From: Longitalea luteola
GTDB lineage: Bacteria > Bacteroidota > Bacteroidia > Chitinophagales > Chitinophagaceae
Length of the DNA stretch: 64,000 bases
Assembly: GCF_017356035.1 (NCBI RefSeq)
Contig: NZ_JAFIQX010000002.1
Coordinates: forward strand, 868,001 to 932,000
Direction of reading: 5' to 3'
Shown in pieces: positions 27,530 to 35,294 of the stretch. Numbering within the stretch: the stretch's first letter is position 1; each line of letters opens with the position of its first letter. Under the pieces are notes generated by a model. It made no database searches and was not told where the DNA came from. It saw nothing but the letters and a program-made list of their open reading frames with translations. The translations under genes and the position numbers were made by a program.

Positions 27530-27589
27530 TGCAGCTCAAGGAAAGCACAAACTCAGGTTGCCTGCATTGACCGACAACTCATAATAGAA

Positions 27590-27763
27590 TTACGGCATAA
27601 TATCATCTTCATCTTTCGGGCCGTATTTATCGAACAGCTTGTCTATGGCGCCGCCGAAAATGGGGAATTTGTCCTTTGCAAAATTCTTGATGATCTCAAT
27701 GGCTTTATAAGCTTGTTGCTCAGTTAATCCTTCAGCCATTAATTTGTTTACTAGTTCCTGCAT
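27590..27763 (-). CDS. Small acidic protein of unknown function, 57 aa
   Basis: A short frame on the minus strand from ATG 27763 to TAA at 27590-27592. The peptide begins MQELVNKLMAEGLTEQQAYK and continues as an amphipathic helix to FPIFGGAIDKLFDKYG, ending in the acidic KDEDDIMP. The pattern (helix with LTEQQAYKAI, then a Phe-Pro/Gly-Gly turn and a second helix) looks like a genuine small soluble domain, and the upstream region holds a terminator for clpX that separates it. It resembles the helix-turn-helix modules seen at the C-terminal end of some DUF2780/DUF2267-like proteins, but I cannot assign a family. Confidence 0.65.
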   Translation of the reverse strand: MQELVNKLMAEGLTEQQAYKAIEIIKNFAKDKFPIFGGAIDKLFDKYGPKDEDDIMP

Positions 27764-27797
27764 AACAAAATATTTTGAGAAGACAATTACGGTAATA

Positions 27798-27827
27798 AAA
27801 AACGTCAGTTTGGTGGCTGACGTTTTT
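27798..27827 (-). terminator. Terminator downstream of clpX
   Basis: A perfect 11-bp inverted repeat AAAAACGTCAG / CTGACGTTTTT with an 8-nt loop; on the minus strand it ends in a T run. Confidence 0.85.
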
Positions 27828-27881
27828 CAATATTACTCACTATTTATGCAAATCAGAAACATAACCGTTTTTATTTAGCTT

Positions 27882-27916
27882 TAGGCGTTCCGCGTTAAGC
27901 GTTAGGTGTTCCGCCT
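27882..27916. repeat. Heptamer array next to the clpX stop
   Basis: Five units, TAGGCGT, TCCGCGT, TAAGCGT, TAGGTGT, TCCGCCT, end 2 bp from the clpX stop codon. Confidence 0.8.
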
Positions 27917-27918
27917 TT

Positions 27919-29157
27919 TTACGCAACCTTCAACAGGCTCATCTTGCTCTTGTCGAAATTCTTCTGCGCATATTCCAGGTTTAAATGGAAAACGGTTTGT
28001 TTGCTGGATGGCAATTCAAACATGGCGTCGGTTAAAATGCTTTCGCAAATGCTGCGTAAGCCACGGGCGCCCAGCTTGAATTCAACGGCCTTATCAACCA
28101 TGAAGTTCAATACATCATCGTCAATGGTCAGCTGAATACCTTCCAGTTCGAACAACTTGCGGTATTGTTTCACCAATGCGTTCTTGGGCTCTGTTAAAAT
28201 AGAACGGAGGGTCGATTTATCGAGCGGATTCAGATGTGTTACCACCGGCAAACGGCCCAGTAACTCAGGGATGAGGCCGAACGATTTCAGATCGGTAGCA
28301 TTAATGTATTGCAGCAGGTTCTTTTTCATGTGTTCCTGCAGCTCTTTGTTCACATTGAAACCAATGGCATTGGTGTTTACCCGGCGGGCAATCACTTTAT
28401 CAATACCGTCAAAAGCGCCGCCGCAAATAAAGAGAATATTTTGTGTATTGATCTTTATCAGCTTTTGTTCAGGGTGTTTACGGCCGCCCTGGGGTGGAAC
28501 CAGTACATCGGTACCTTCCAGCAACTTCAGTAATCCCTGTTGAACGCCTTCACCGCTAACATCGCGGGTGATGGATGGATTATCGCCTTTACGGGCAATC
28601 TTATCAATTTCATCTATGTACACGATGCCTCTTTCAGCCGCGGCTACATCATAATTACATACCTGTAAAAGGCGTGTTAAAATGCTTTCCACGTCTTCAC
28701 CCACATAACCGGCTTCAGTAAATACGGTAGCATCTACGATGGCGAATGGCACATTCAGTAACCGGGCAATGGTTTTCGCCAGCAGCGTTTTACCGGTACC
28801 CGTTTCACCTACCATCACAATATTGCTTTTTTCAATATCTACCTCGTTGTCCGACGGTTTTTGCTGAAGGCGTTTATAGTGATTGTAAACGGCCACTGCT
28901 AATACTTTTTTAGCTTCATCCTGACCGATCACATATTCATCCAGGAATCTTTTTACTTCCACCGGCTTCTTAACGTTCAGTTTGAACGAAGTGGAAGGCG
29001 GTGTACTTTCATGGCGGATCATCAGTTCCTGTTCAATGATCTCGCGTGCATGCTCAACGCAATTTTCACAAATATGTCCTTCCTGCCCGGCAATAAGAAT
29101 CTTTACTTCATCGCGGCTGCGTCCGCAAAAAGAACAGTGTAGTGTTGTTTTAGCCAT
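27919..29157 (-). CDS. clpX: ATP-dependent Clp protease ATP-binding subunit ClpX
   Basis: ClpX is the AAA+ unfoldase that feeds substrates to ClpP. I start it at ATG 29157 ([19 protein letters not shown]), giving 412 aa; the 15 extra upstream residues in the open frame are not conserved. The N-terminal C4 zinc finger uses C8, C11, C30 and C33. The AAA+ core has [11 protein letters not shown] (Walker A), [10 protein letters not shown] (Walker B), the IGF-type ClpP contact region, GARGLRSI (sensor 2) and the usual C-terminus. It lies directly downstream of the two clpP genes on the same strand. Confidence 0.96.
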   Translation of the reverse strand: MAKTTLHCSFCGRSRDEVKILIAGQEGHICENCVEHAREIIEQELMIRHESTPPSTSFKLNVKKPVEVKRFLDEYVIGQDEAKKVLAVAVYNHYKRLQQKPSDNEVDIEKSNIVMVGETGTGKTLLAKTIARLLNVPFAIVDATVFTEAGYVGEDVESILTRLLQVCNYDVAAAERGIVYIDEIDKIARKGDNPSITRDVSGEGVQQGLLKLLEGTDVLVPPQGGRKHPEQKLIKINTQNILFICGGAFDGIDKVIARRVNTNAIGFNVNKELQEHMKKNLLQYINATDLKSFGLIPELLGRLPVVTHLNPLDKSTLRSILTEPKNALVKQYRKLFELEGIQLTIDDDVLNFMVDKAVEFKLGARGLRSICESILTDAMFELPSSKQTVFHLNLEYAQKNFDKSKMSLLKVA

Positions 29158-29280
29158 GTTTAGTATAAAATCGCTTACAAAGGTATCTAAATGCAAGTCC
29201 AAATCCCAATAAAAAATCCCAAACTCCTTTTCCAGAATATTAGTACAGGGAATTTGGGACTTTTAAAGGTTAACCTGTAT

Positions 29281-29925
29281 TTATAACTTTTCAACTTGCT
29301 GATCTACAATGCCATATTCAATGGCTTCTTTAGCATCCATCCAGTAATCGCGATCGAAATCTTTCATGATCTGCTCAAATTTCTTACCGCAATTTTCTGC
29401 AAGAATGCGTGCACCCATTTCCTTGGTCCTTTTGGTTTGTTTGGCTTGAATCTCCAGGTCGGCACTTACCCCCTGCATATAGCCTCCCAAACTGGGTTGG
29501 TGTATCATCACTTCACCGTGCGGGAAGATATAACGTTTGCCTTTTGCGCCGGCGCTCAGTAAGATGGAGCCCATCGATGCAGCCAGCCCCATACAAATGG
29601 TACTAACGGGGCTTTTTAACATCCGCATGGTATCGTAAATGACCATACCACTGGTAACTACACCACCCGGGCTGTTGATAAAGAATTTGATCTCTTCGCC
29701 AGGTTTATCGTTATCGAGCAGTAACAAACGGGTTACAATGTCTCTGGCCGATTTGTCTTCAACAACCCCCCACAGATACACAGCTCTTTTTTCAAAAAAG
29801 AACTTTTCCATTTTCTTGGCCAGTACACCGAATTCCTGATTTTTTTCTTTTTCTCCGTTTTCCTTTGGTTCATCTTCATCATCCATGCGAAATGGCTGAA
29901 ACAAGTGATTAGAATATATCTGCAT
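29281..29925 (-). CDS. clpP: ClpP protease subunit, divergent paralogue (ClpP1)
   Basis: A 214-aa ClpP-fold serine protease. The catalytic triad appears intact: S117 in GLAASMGS, H142 in VMIHQPS, and D193 in DRDYWMDAKEA. Compared with the second copy it has a longer, charged N-terminal region (PFRMDDEDEPKENGEKEKNQE) with no clear propeptide and a WGVVEDK strand in place of the usual FLG. The two clpP copies in tandem ahead of clpX suggest a mixed tetradecamer, as known for dual-ClpP bacteria, but this is inferred. The axial-loop differences would be the place to look for distinct substrate or ClpX docking. Confidence 0.93.
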   Translation of the reverse strand: MQIYSNHLFQPFRMDDEDEPKENGEKEKNQEFGVLAKKMEKFFFEKRAVYLWGVVEDKSARDIVTRLLLLDNDKPGEEIKFFINSPGGVVTSGMVIYDTMRMLKSPVSTICMGLAASMGSILLSAGAKGKRYIFPHGEVMIHQPSLGGYMQGVSADLEIQAKQTKRTKEMGARILAENCGKKFEQIMKDFDRDYWMDAKEAIEYGIVDQQVEKL

Positions 29926-30079
29926 GATAATTTATTTGATTTGAATGTAAATCACAATATTGTTCAAAGATATTGAGCGATCCCTGTTGTCCGCTGCGCC
30001 TTTGGGGCTTCCGTCGCTTGCGCCAAAGCTTTAGCACGGAGCACGAAACAAGGCCTTTGCGGATAGTCGAAACGTTCGC

Positions 30080-30772
30080 TTAGTCTTTTTTCTCTTTACG
30101 CGGATTGATCAGTAACACTTCATCAACGAGGCCATATTCTTTGGCTTCTTCAGAAGTTAACCAGTAGTCGCGGTCGCAGTCTTTTTCAACCTGCTTCACC
30201 GATTTGCCGGTATGGAAAGAGATAGCGTCGTACAGGTTCTTTTTGATCTTTTTGATCTCGGCTACAGTGATCTCGATATCGCTGGCCTGACCGCCAATAG
30301 CGCCACTGGGCTGGTGCATCATTACCCGGCTGTGCTTTAAGGCAGTACGTTTGCCTTTTGTTCCTGCACACAGTAATACAGCAGCCATAGAAGCAGCCAT
30401 ACCTATGCAAATGGTAGAAACGTCGGGCGTAATGTAATTCATGGTATCATACACACCTAAACCGGAATACACGCTGCCACCGGGAGAATTGATGTACATC
30501 TGGATGTCGCGCGTACGATCGGTGCTTTCGAGAAACAACATTTGTGCAGTTACGATATTAGCCACTTCGTCATTGATCGGATAGCCCAGGAAAATAATAC
30601 GGTCCATCATTAACCGGCTGTAAACGTCCATGACTGCAATATTCATGGGACGTTCTTCAATAATATTGGGAGTTAGGTTGGTAACCTGGTGCTGTTGGTA
30701 ACTGTGCAGGGTATTGCTTGAAATACCTCTGTGGTGTACCGCGTATTTTTCAAATTCTTTTCCAAGATTCAT
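30080..30772 (-). CDS. clpP: ATP-dependent Clp protease proteolytic subunit ClpP (ClpP2)
   Basis: A 230-aa ClpP with triad S128 (GMAASMAAV), H153 (MMHQPSG) and D202 (DRDYWLTSEEAKEYGLVDEV). The region IIEERPMNIAVMDVYSRLMMDRIIFLG is the canonical ClpP N-terminus of Bacteroidota, after a short leader of about 35 residues. It is the first gene of the clpP2-clpP1-clpX series. A trigger factor gene, often next to clpP, is not present within 600 bp upstream. Confidence 0.95.
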   Translation of the reverse strand: MNLGKEFEKYAVHHRGISSNTLHSYQQHQVTNLTPNIIEERPMNIAVMDVYSRLMMDRIIFLGYPINDEVANIVTAQMLFLESTDRTRDIQMYINSPGGSVYSGLGVYDTMNYITPDVSTICIGMAASMAAVLLCAGTKGKRTALKHSRVMMHQPSGAIGGQASDIEITVAEIKKIKKNLYDAISFHTGKSVKQVEKDCDRDYWLTSEEAKEYGLVDEVLLINPRKEKKD

Positions 30773-31140
30773 AGTACTTTTCTGTTATTTGAGTTGGCAA
30801 TTTAAGTCTTTGTGACAAACCAAATACCGTGCTACATAAAAAAACAGCCAATTTGGCCTAATATCTTCATAAACAATCCTTTTTAACCTGCAATACAGGC
30901 AGACCGGCTGGCAAAAAAGGCCCTTCAGGGGTCCTGGCGGCCTAACCGGTACTGGTAGACAAAAAAGGGCTGTCAGCCTGGTGCCGGCCCGGCAGATGAA
31001 TTTGATACCCAGCACGGTGCAATGGTTAACCAAACAGTCATTAGCTTTATTTTGCATGAATAATAAGTGCTGAATCAACAATTAAAAATGGCGCCTGTTC
31101 AAACGTCACAAACAAACAATTGTTTGTAGGGCTTTTTGTT
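30773..31140. other. Gap upstream of clpP2 and the cysteine operon
   Basis: No gene is supported here. An open minus-strand frame at 30785-31081 (98 aa) shows no family features. The stretch contains a perfect 16-bp palindrome, ACAAACAATTGTTTGT, at 31112-31127, which could be an operator. The cysteine-operon promoter follows. Confidence 0.5.
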
Positions 31141-31152
31141 AAATAGCCGTTT

Positions 31153-31173
31153 AGTCCACTCGATTGGTAGAAA
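31153..31173. promoter_or_regulatory. Operator copy 1 of the cysteine operon
   Basis: AGTCCAC-N7-GTAGAAA, a degenerate copy of the 7-7-7 palindrome AGTCTAY-N7-RTAGACT. It lies 6 nt upstream of the -33 box. Confidence 0.5.
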
Positions 31174-31179
31174 AAATTT

Positions 31180-31209
31180 TTTGAGAACCGTCTTTCTGTA
31201 TTATCTTTG
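31180..31209 (+). promoter_or_regulatory. Promoter of the cysteine biosynthesis operon
   Basis: -33 box TTTG (31180-31183) and -7 box TATCTTTG (31202-31209) with 18 nt between, matching the Bacteroidota sigma-ABfr type promoter. The predicted transcription start is within about 5-8 nt of 31209, inside the second operator. Confidence 0.75.
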
Positions 31210-31229
31210 ATCTACAAATTGAGTAGACT
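31209..31229. promoter_or_regulatory. Operator copy 2, over the predicted transcription start of the cysteine operon
   Basis: GATCTAC-N7-GTAGACT, a near-perfect palindrome with 7-bp arms and 7-bp centre. It begins on the last base of the -7 box, a position fit for repression. Confidence 0.65.
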
Positions 31230-31233
31230 TATT

Positions 31234-31299
31234 ATGTTTCGTTCCCACGCCATACAAATAATGTACATCTCCTGTTGCAACAAGTACTGTTGTTGTTAA
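31234..31299 (+). CDS. Cysteine-rich leader peptide of the cys operon (21 aa, or 12 aa from an internal ATG)
   Basis: A tiny frame from ATG 31234 to TAA 31297-31299, ending SCCNKYCCC, so 5 of the last 8 codons are Cys. A second in-frame ATG at 31261 would give a 12-aa peptide. It begins about 20 nt after the predicted transcription start and ends 68 nt before cysH. Cysteine-codon clusters ahead of cysteine-synthesis genes are known to sense Cys-tRNA supply in mycobacterial leaderless attenuators. The region also contains CAACA / TGTTG short pairing inside the Cys codons, but I find no clear terminator hairpin with T run before cysH. The coding interpretation is inference from composition and context. 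Confidence 0.7.
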   Translation: MFRSHAIQIMYISCCNKYCCC

Positions 31300-31367
31300 C
31301 CACCTGCACTACTCGCTTGACCATCATTGCTTTCCAGGTTCCAGATTAATGAATGAATGAAATTTGA

Positions 31368-32096
31368 ATGATAATCCATATGAGCTCAACATTACAGGCA
31401 CACTTGACAGATTTAACCCACCAATCAGATAGACTAAATATTCACGAATTTATAAAATTGCTCACAGAGCAATTTCCCGGCCAGGTCACTTTTTCAACCA
31501 GCTTCAGTTATGAAGACCAGGTAATTGCCCATGAGATCCTGAACCACCAGCTCCCTGTAAATATTTTTACTCTCGATACGGGGCGGTTATTTGCAGAAAC
31601 CTATTCTGTCTGGAACAACACGAACGAAAAGTATAACACCCATATAACAGCGTACTACCCCGATTATCGTTTACTGGAAGAGTATGTGACCGATAAAGGA
31701 CCGAATGCATTTTATGAATCGGTGGAGAACCGCAAACAATGCTGTTTTATTCGAAAAGTAGAACCGCTGAAAAGAGCATTGGCCGGAAATGCGGTCTGGA
31801 TCACCGGTTTGCGCGCTGAACATTCACCCGACAGAAAAGACCTGAGCGTGATTGAGTGGGACGAAACCAATCAGATCATTAAATACAATCCGATCCTGCA
31901 CTGGACCACTGAGCAGGTTAAGAAATACATCGATGACAATAATGTACCTTACAATCCACTGCACGACCGTGGTTTTGTAAGTATTGGATGCGCACCCTGT
32001 ACACGTGCCGTTCGGCCTGGCGAAGATTTCAGGGCCGGCCGCTGGTGGTGGGAAGATGCGGCTAAAAAGGAATGTGGCCTGCATATTCATAAATAA
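31368..32096 (+). CDS. cysH: APS/PAPS reductase CysH
   Basis: Reduces adenylylsulfate to sulfite. The 242-aa protein has FSTSFSYEDQV (PP-loop type P-loop), LDTGRLFAETY and a C-terminal CGLHI with catalytic C236. Two cysteine pairs, C125-C126 (KQCCFIRK) and C208/C211 (GCAPC), are the 4Fe-4S ligands of the APS-specific type, consistent with the absence of a CysC kinase in this operon. ATG 31380 (MSSTLQ) is an equally possible start. First structural gene of the operon cysH-cysD-cysN-cysE-cysK-cobA-cysJ-cysI-cysG/TSUP. Confidence 0.95.
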   Translation: MIIHMSSTLQAHLTDLTHQSDRLNIHEFIKLLTEQFPGQVTFSTSFSYEDQVIAHEILNHQLPVNIFTLDTGRLFAETYSVWNNTNEKYNTHITAYYPDYRLLEEYVTDKGPNAFYESVENRKQCCFIRKVEPLKRALAGNAVWITGLRAEHSPDRKDLSVIEWDETNQIIKYNPILHWTTEQVKKYIDDNNVPYNPLHDRGFVSIGCAPCTRAVRPGEDFRAGRWWWEDAAKKECGLHIHK

Positions 32097-32125
32097 TTAT
32101 TAACTGAATTCCTGAAAACAGAAAT

Positions 32126-33034
32126 ATGAGTAAGTATAGTTTAGATTATTTGGATCATTTGGAATCGGAAGCTATTCATATCTTCCGCGAAGTAGCAGGG
32201 CAATTCGAAAGACCGGCTTTGTTATTTTCCGGTGGAAAAGACTCCATTACCCTCGTGCAATTGGCACTGAAAGCATTTCGTCCCGGTAAATTTCCCTTCC
32301 CGTTGGTGCACATCGATACCGGCCACAACTTCCCAGAAGCGCTGGCATACCGCGACGAACTGGCAAAGACCATTGGCGAAAAATTGATCGTGCGTAATGT
32401 AGAAGATACCATAAAAGCAAAACACCTTACTGAACCCAAGGGAAAGTTCGCCAGCCGTAATGCTTTGCAAACGTACACCCTGCTCGATACCATCGAAGAG
32501 TTCAAGTTTGATGCCTGCATTGGTGGCGCCCGCCGTGATGAAGAGAAAGCAAGAGCCAAAGAACGCATATTTTCTGTACGGGATGAATTCGGTCAATGGG
32601 ATCCGAAGCTGCAACGTCCCGAATTGTGGAATACCTACAACGGCAGAATTTCCAAAGGTGAGAACGTTCGGGTATTCCCGATCAGTAACTGGACGGAACT
32701 GGATGTATGGAATTATATCCGCCGTGAAAAGATAGAACTGCCTTCCATTTATTTCTCGCACGAACGCGATGTGATCGATCACGAAGGACAACTGGTAGCT
32801 GTAAGCGATTTTATAAAACTCGATCCTACCGATAAAGTGTTGCGCAAAAAAGTGCGTTACCGTACGGTAGGCGATATGACCTGTACCGCAGCTGTGGAAT
32901 CACATGCTTCGAACATCGACGATATCATCAGCGAGATCACTGCTACCAAGACAAGCGAACGTGGTGAAACCCGAATCGATGACAAGGTTTCGGAAGCAGC
33001 GATGGAAGACAGAAAGAAAAACGGATACTTCTGA
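32126..33034 (+). CDS. cysD: Sulfate adenylyltransferase subunit 2 CysD
   Basis: ATP sulfurylase catalytic subunit, making APS from sulfate and ATP with the GTPase CysN. The 302-aa protein has the PP-loop SGGKDS at 35-40, the conserved HIDTGHNFPEALAYRD, and ACIGGARRDEEKARAKERIFS, with the usual FPISNWTELDVWNYI and the C-terminal RKKNGYF. It begins 29 nt after cysH. The TGA stop falls inside a short CTGATTT array that continues into the gap before cysN. Confidence 0.97.
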   Translation: MSKYSLDYLDHLESEAIHIFREVAGQFERPALLFSGGKDSITLVQLALKAFRPGKFPFPLVHIDTGHNFPEALAYRDELAKTIGEKLIVRNVEDTIKAKHLTEPKGKFASRNALQTYTLLDTIEEFKFDACIGGARRDEEKARAKERIFSVRDEFGQWDPKLQRPELWNTYNGRISKGENVRVFPISNWTELDVWNYIRREKIELPSIYFSHERDVIDHEGQLVAVSDFIKLDPTDKVLRKKVRYRTVGDMTCTAAVESHASNIDDIISEITATKTSERGETRIDDKVSEAAMEDRKKNGYF

Positions 33035-33118
33035 TTTCTGATTTTTGATTTACTGATTTCGGGATTTAGAGATTTAATTGAATCCCAAAATCGCAAGATC
33101 CCAAAATCTCAAAATTAT
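33031..33118. repeat. 7-8 bp period array between cysD and cysN
   Basis: CTGATTT, CTGATTT, TTGATTT and octamers such as ACTGATTT and GGGATTTA run from the cysD stop codon, then reverse-orientation copies CCCAAAAT, CTCAAAAT follow up to cysN. Forward and complementary units could pair as a hairpin. Confidence 0.8.
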
Positions 33119-33122
33119 TAAG

Positions 33123-34361
33123 ATGGATTTATTAAGATTTATAACAGCAGGCAGTGTAGATGATGGTAAGAGTACCCTGATAGGCCGTTTATTATACGAT
33201 AGCAAAAGCATTATGATCGACCAGCTGGCTGCTATTGAGAAACAAAGTAAGAACAAAGAGCAGGGAGAGATCGATCTGGCCTTGTTAACAGATGGCTTGC
33301 GTGCCGAAAGGGAGCAGGGCATTACGATCGACGTGGCATACAAATACTTTTCTACGCCCAAACGCAAATTCATCATTGCCGACGCGCCTGGTCATATTCA
33401 ATATACCCGCAACATGGTCACAGGTGCTTCTACAGCCGATCTGGCCATTATCCTGATCGATGCCCGTAACGGAGTAGTGGAGCAAACCCGCCGCCACTCC
33501 ATCATCACTTCTTTATTGAACATTCCCCACGTAGTGGTGGCCATTAATAAAATGGACCTGGTTGATTACTCACAGGATGTTTATAACAACATTGTGATCG
33601 ATTATGCCGAAGTGGCAAAATCGCTGGGCCTGAAAGATGTTACCTATATTCCGATCAGCGCCGTGTTTGGTGATAACATCGTTGAAAAGTCACCAAAAAT
33701 GAGCTGGTTTGAAGGCGCTTCTTTACTGCACTTCCTGGAATCAGTAGAAGTAGACAAAGATATTAACCTCACCAACCCGCGTTTCCCTGTGCAGTATGTT
33801 ATTCGTCCGCAAACAGACGATCTGCACGACTATCGTGGTTATGCAGGTAAGGTGATCAGTGGAATTTATCGTAAAGGCGATGCCATCACAGTGCTGCCTT
33901 CGGGACAAACCAGCACGATCAAGGCCATTGAGCACAACGGAAAGGAAGTGGACGAAGTGTTTGCACCGCAAAGCGCCATCCTTCACCTTGAAGATGATAT
34001 TGATATCAGCCGCGGCGATGTTATTGCAAAAAGCGATGACCTGCCTAAAACAACCCAGGAGCTGGATGTGGTATTATGCTGGATGGATAATAAACCACTG
34101 GTAACCGGCAACAAGTATCTACTGCAGATCAACAGCCGGGTAGTAAGAAGCGTGGTGAAAGAAATTGAATACAGGCTGGATGTAAATACGCTGCAAAAGA
34201 CAGAAGCTACATCCGCAGCATTGAACGACGTAATAAAAGTAAAAATAAAAACAGCTTCGCCGGTTCCTTACGATTCGTACAGCGAACTGCGCGAGAACGG
34301 TGGTGCGATCCTGATAGACGAAACAAGCCATGTAACTGTAGGCGCCTGTATGATTCAATAG
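33123..34361 (+). CDS. cysN: Sulfate adenylyltransferase GTPase subunit CysN
   Basis: EF-Tu-like GTPase that activates CysD. The start is ATG 33123 (MDLLRFITAGSVDDGKST), giving 412 aa; the open frame to 33078 only covers repeat sequence. The P-loop GSVDDGKST is at 10-18, with DAPGH and NKMDLV as further G motifs. There is no C-terminal CysC (APS kinase) fusion, matching the APS-reductase type of cysH. It belongs to the same operon as cysD. Confidence 0.96.
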   Translation: MDLLRFITAGSVDDGKSTLIGRLLYDSKSIMIDQLAAIEKQSKNKEQGEIDLALLTDGLRAEREQGITIDVAYKYFSTPKRKFIIADAPGHIQYTRNMVTGASTADLAIILIDARNGVVEQTRRHSIITSLLNIPHVVVAINKMDLVDYSQDVYNNIVIDYAEVAKSLGLKDVTYIPISAVFGDNIVEKSPKMSWFEGASLLHFLESVEVDKDINLTNPRFPVQYVIRPQTDDLHDYRGYAGKVISGIYRKGDAITVLPSGQTSTIKAIEHNGKEVDEVFAPQSAILHLEDDIDISRGDVIAKSDDLPKTTQELDVVLCWMDNKPLVTGNKYLLQINSRVVRSVVKEIEYRLDVNTLQKTEATSAALNDVIKVKIKTASPVPYDSYSELRENGGAILIDETSHVTVGACMIQ

Positions 34362-34394
34362 TTGAGCAGTAACAAGATTGTTTAACCTTGAACA

Positions 34395-35231
34395 ATGAAT
34401 AGCATGAGTACGAGTGAATTTATACAGCATTTATTTACACAGCATAAAAAAGTGGATAGGTCATTTCCTGATAAGGAATTGGCAGAGCAGTTCATTGATC
34501 AGGCATTTAACTTCTTGTTTTTGCCCAATAAAAAGCACCAGCAGGTAAGCGACCTGGAAAGAGAGCTTAATTTATTGAAGAGCCATCTATCGAGCCTGGC
34601 GTACGATGTGGTGCATAAGGAAGAGAAAGCAGTGCACATTACGGAAACGTTCTTTGCGGCCATTCCTGCCCTGTATGCAAAATTGATAAAAGATGCAGAG
34701 GCGCTGTTGCAGTTTGACCCTGCCGCCCGTTCGGTAGAAGAGGTGCTGGTAGCTTATCCCGGGTTTTATGCCACGGCCGTATATCGCTTATCGCACCAGT
34801 TATGGGAGCAGGGCGTTGAGATCCTGCCAAGATTGTTTACCGAATATGCGCATAGCAAAACGGGGGTTGATATTCATCCCGGCGCACGCATTGGCGAAGC
34901 CTTTTGCATTGATCATGGCACAGGCATAGTGATAGGTGAGACCACAGATATTGGTAATAATGTAAAAATATACCAGGGGGTAACCCTGGGCGCATTAAGC
35001 GTATCTAAAGATAACGTGGCAAAACGCCACCCGACTATTGAAGATAATGTGACCATTTATTCGGGGGCTACCATTTTAGGTGGTACTACGGTTATTGGAA
35101 AGGACAGTATCATTGGCGGTAACGTTTGGCTAACGAACAGTGTGCCCTCGTTCTCGGTCGTGTATCATAAAAGTGAAGTGAAGGTCCGGGACAAGAATCC
35201 GTTTCCTGAACCCCTGAATTTTGTTATTTAA
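34395..35231 (+). CDS. cysE: Serine O-acetyltransferase CysE/EpsC type
   Basis: Forms O-acetylserine from serine and acetyl-CoA, the acceptor for sulfide. The 278-aa protein has a long helical N-terminal domain (about 1-150) ending in PARSVEEVLVAYPGFYATAVYR, then a left-handed beta helix with HPGARIGEAFCIDHGTGIVIGET, the catalytic His-containing loop, and HPTIEDNVTIYSGATILGG. The N-terminal region is longer than in E. coli CysE and closer to the EpsC-like form. In the operon between cysN and cysK, which shows its role in cysteine synthesis. Confidence 0.94.
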   Translation: MNSMSTSEFIQHLFTQHKKVDRSFPDKELAEQFIDQAFNFLFLPNKKHQQVSDLERELNLLKSHLSSLAYDVVHKEEKAVHITETFFAAIPALYAKLIKDAEALLQFDPAARSVEEVLVAYPGFYATAVYRLSHQLWEQGVEILPRLFTEYAHSKTGVDIHPGARIGEAFCIDHGTGIVIGETTDIGNNVKIYQGVTLGALSVSKDNVAKRHPTIEDNVTIYSGATILGGTTVIGKDSIIGGNVWLTNSVPSFSVVYHKSEVKVRDKNPFPEPLNFVI

Positions 35232-35234
35232 AAC

Positions 35235-35273
35235 AAGGTGTGCCACACCACACTTTTAAAGTGTCGCACGCCT
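35235..35273. repeat. GTGTGCCACAC-type palindromic repeat before cysK
   Basis: GGTGTGCCACAC followed by CACACTTTTAAAGTGT and CGCACGCC. The same element, as GTGTACCACACTTCAAAGTGTGGCACACC split across arms, follows metZ at 53050-53082. Such palindromes behave as REP-like dispersed repeats; the operon is not necessarily terminated here as no T run follows. Confidence 0.75.
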
Positions 35274-35294
35274 GGCAACACAAAACAGATTAAT

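Noticed and set aside
30785-31081. 98-aa minus-strand open frame before clpP2
   Set aside because: No recognisable family motif, low coding character and position in the clpP2 upstream region; treated as a chance frame.
31300-31367. Classical attenuator terminator between the Cys-rich leader and cysH
   Set aside because: Only a 5-bp ACCTG/CAGGT pairing is visible and there is no T run; evidence is too weak to annotate.
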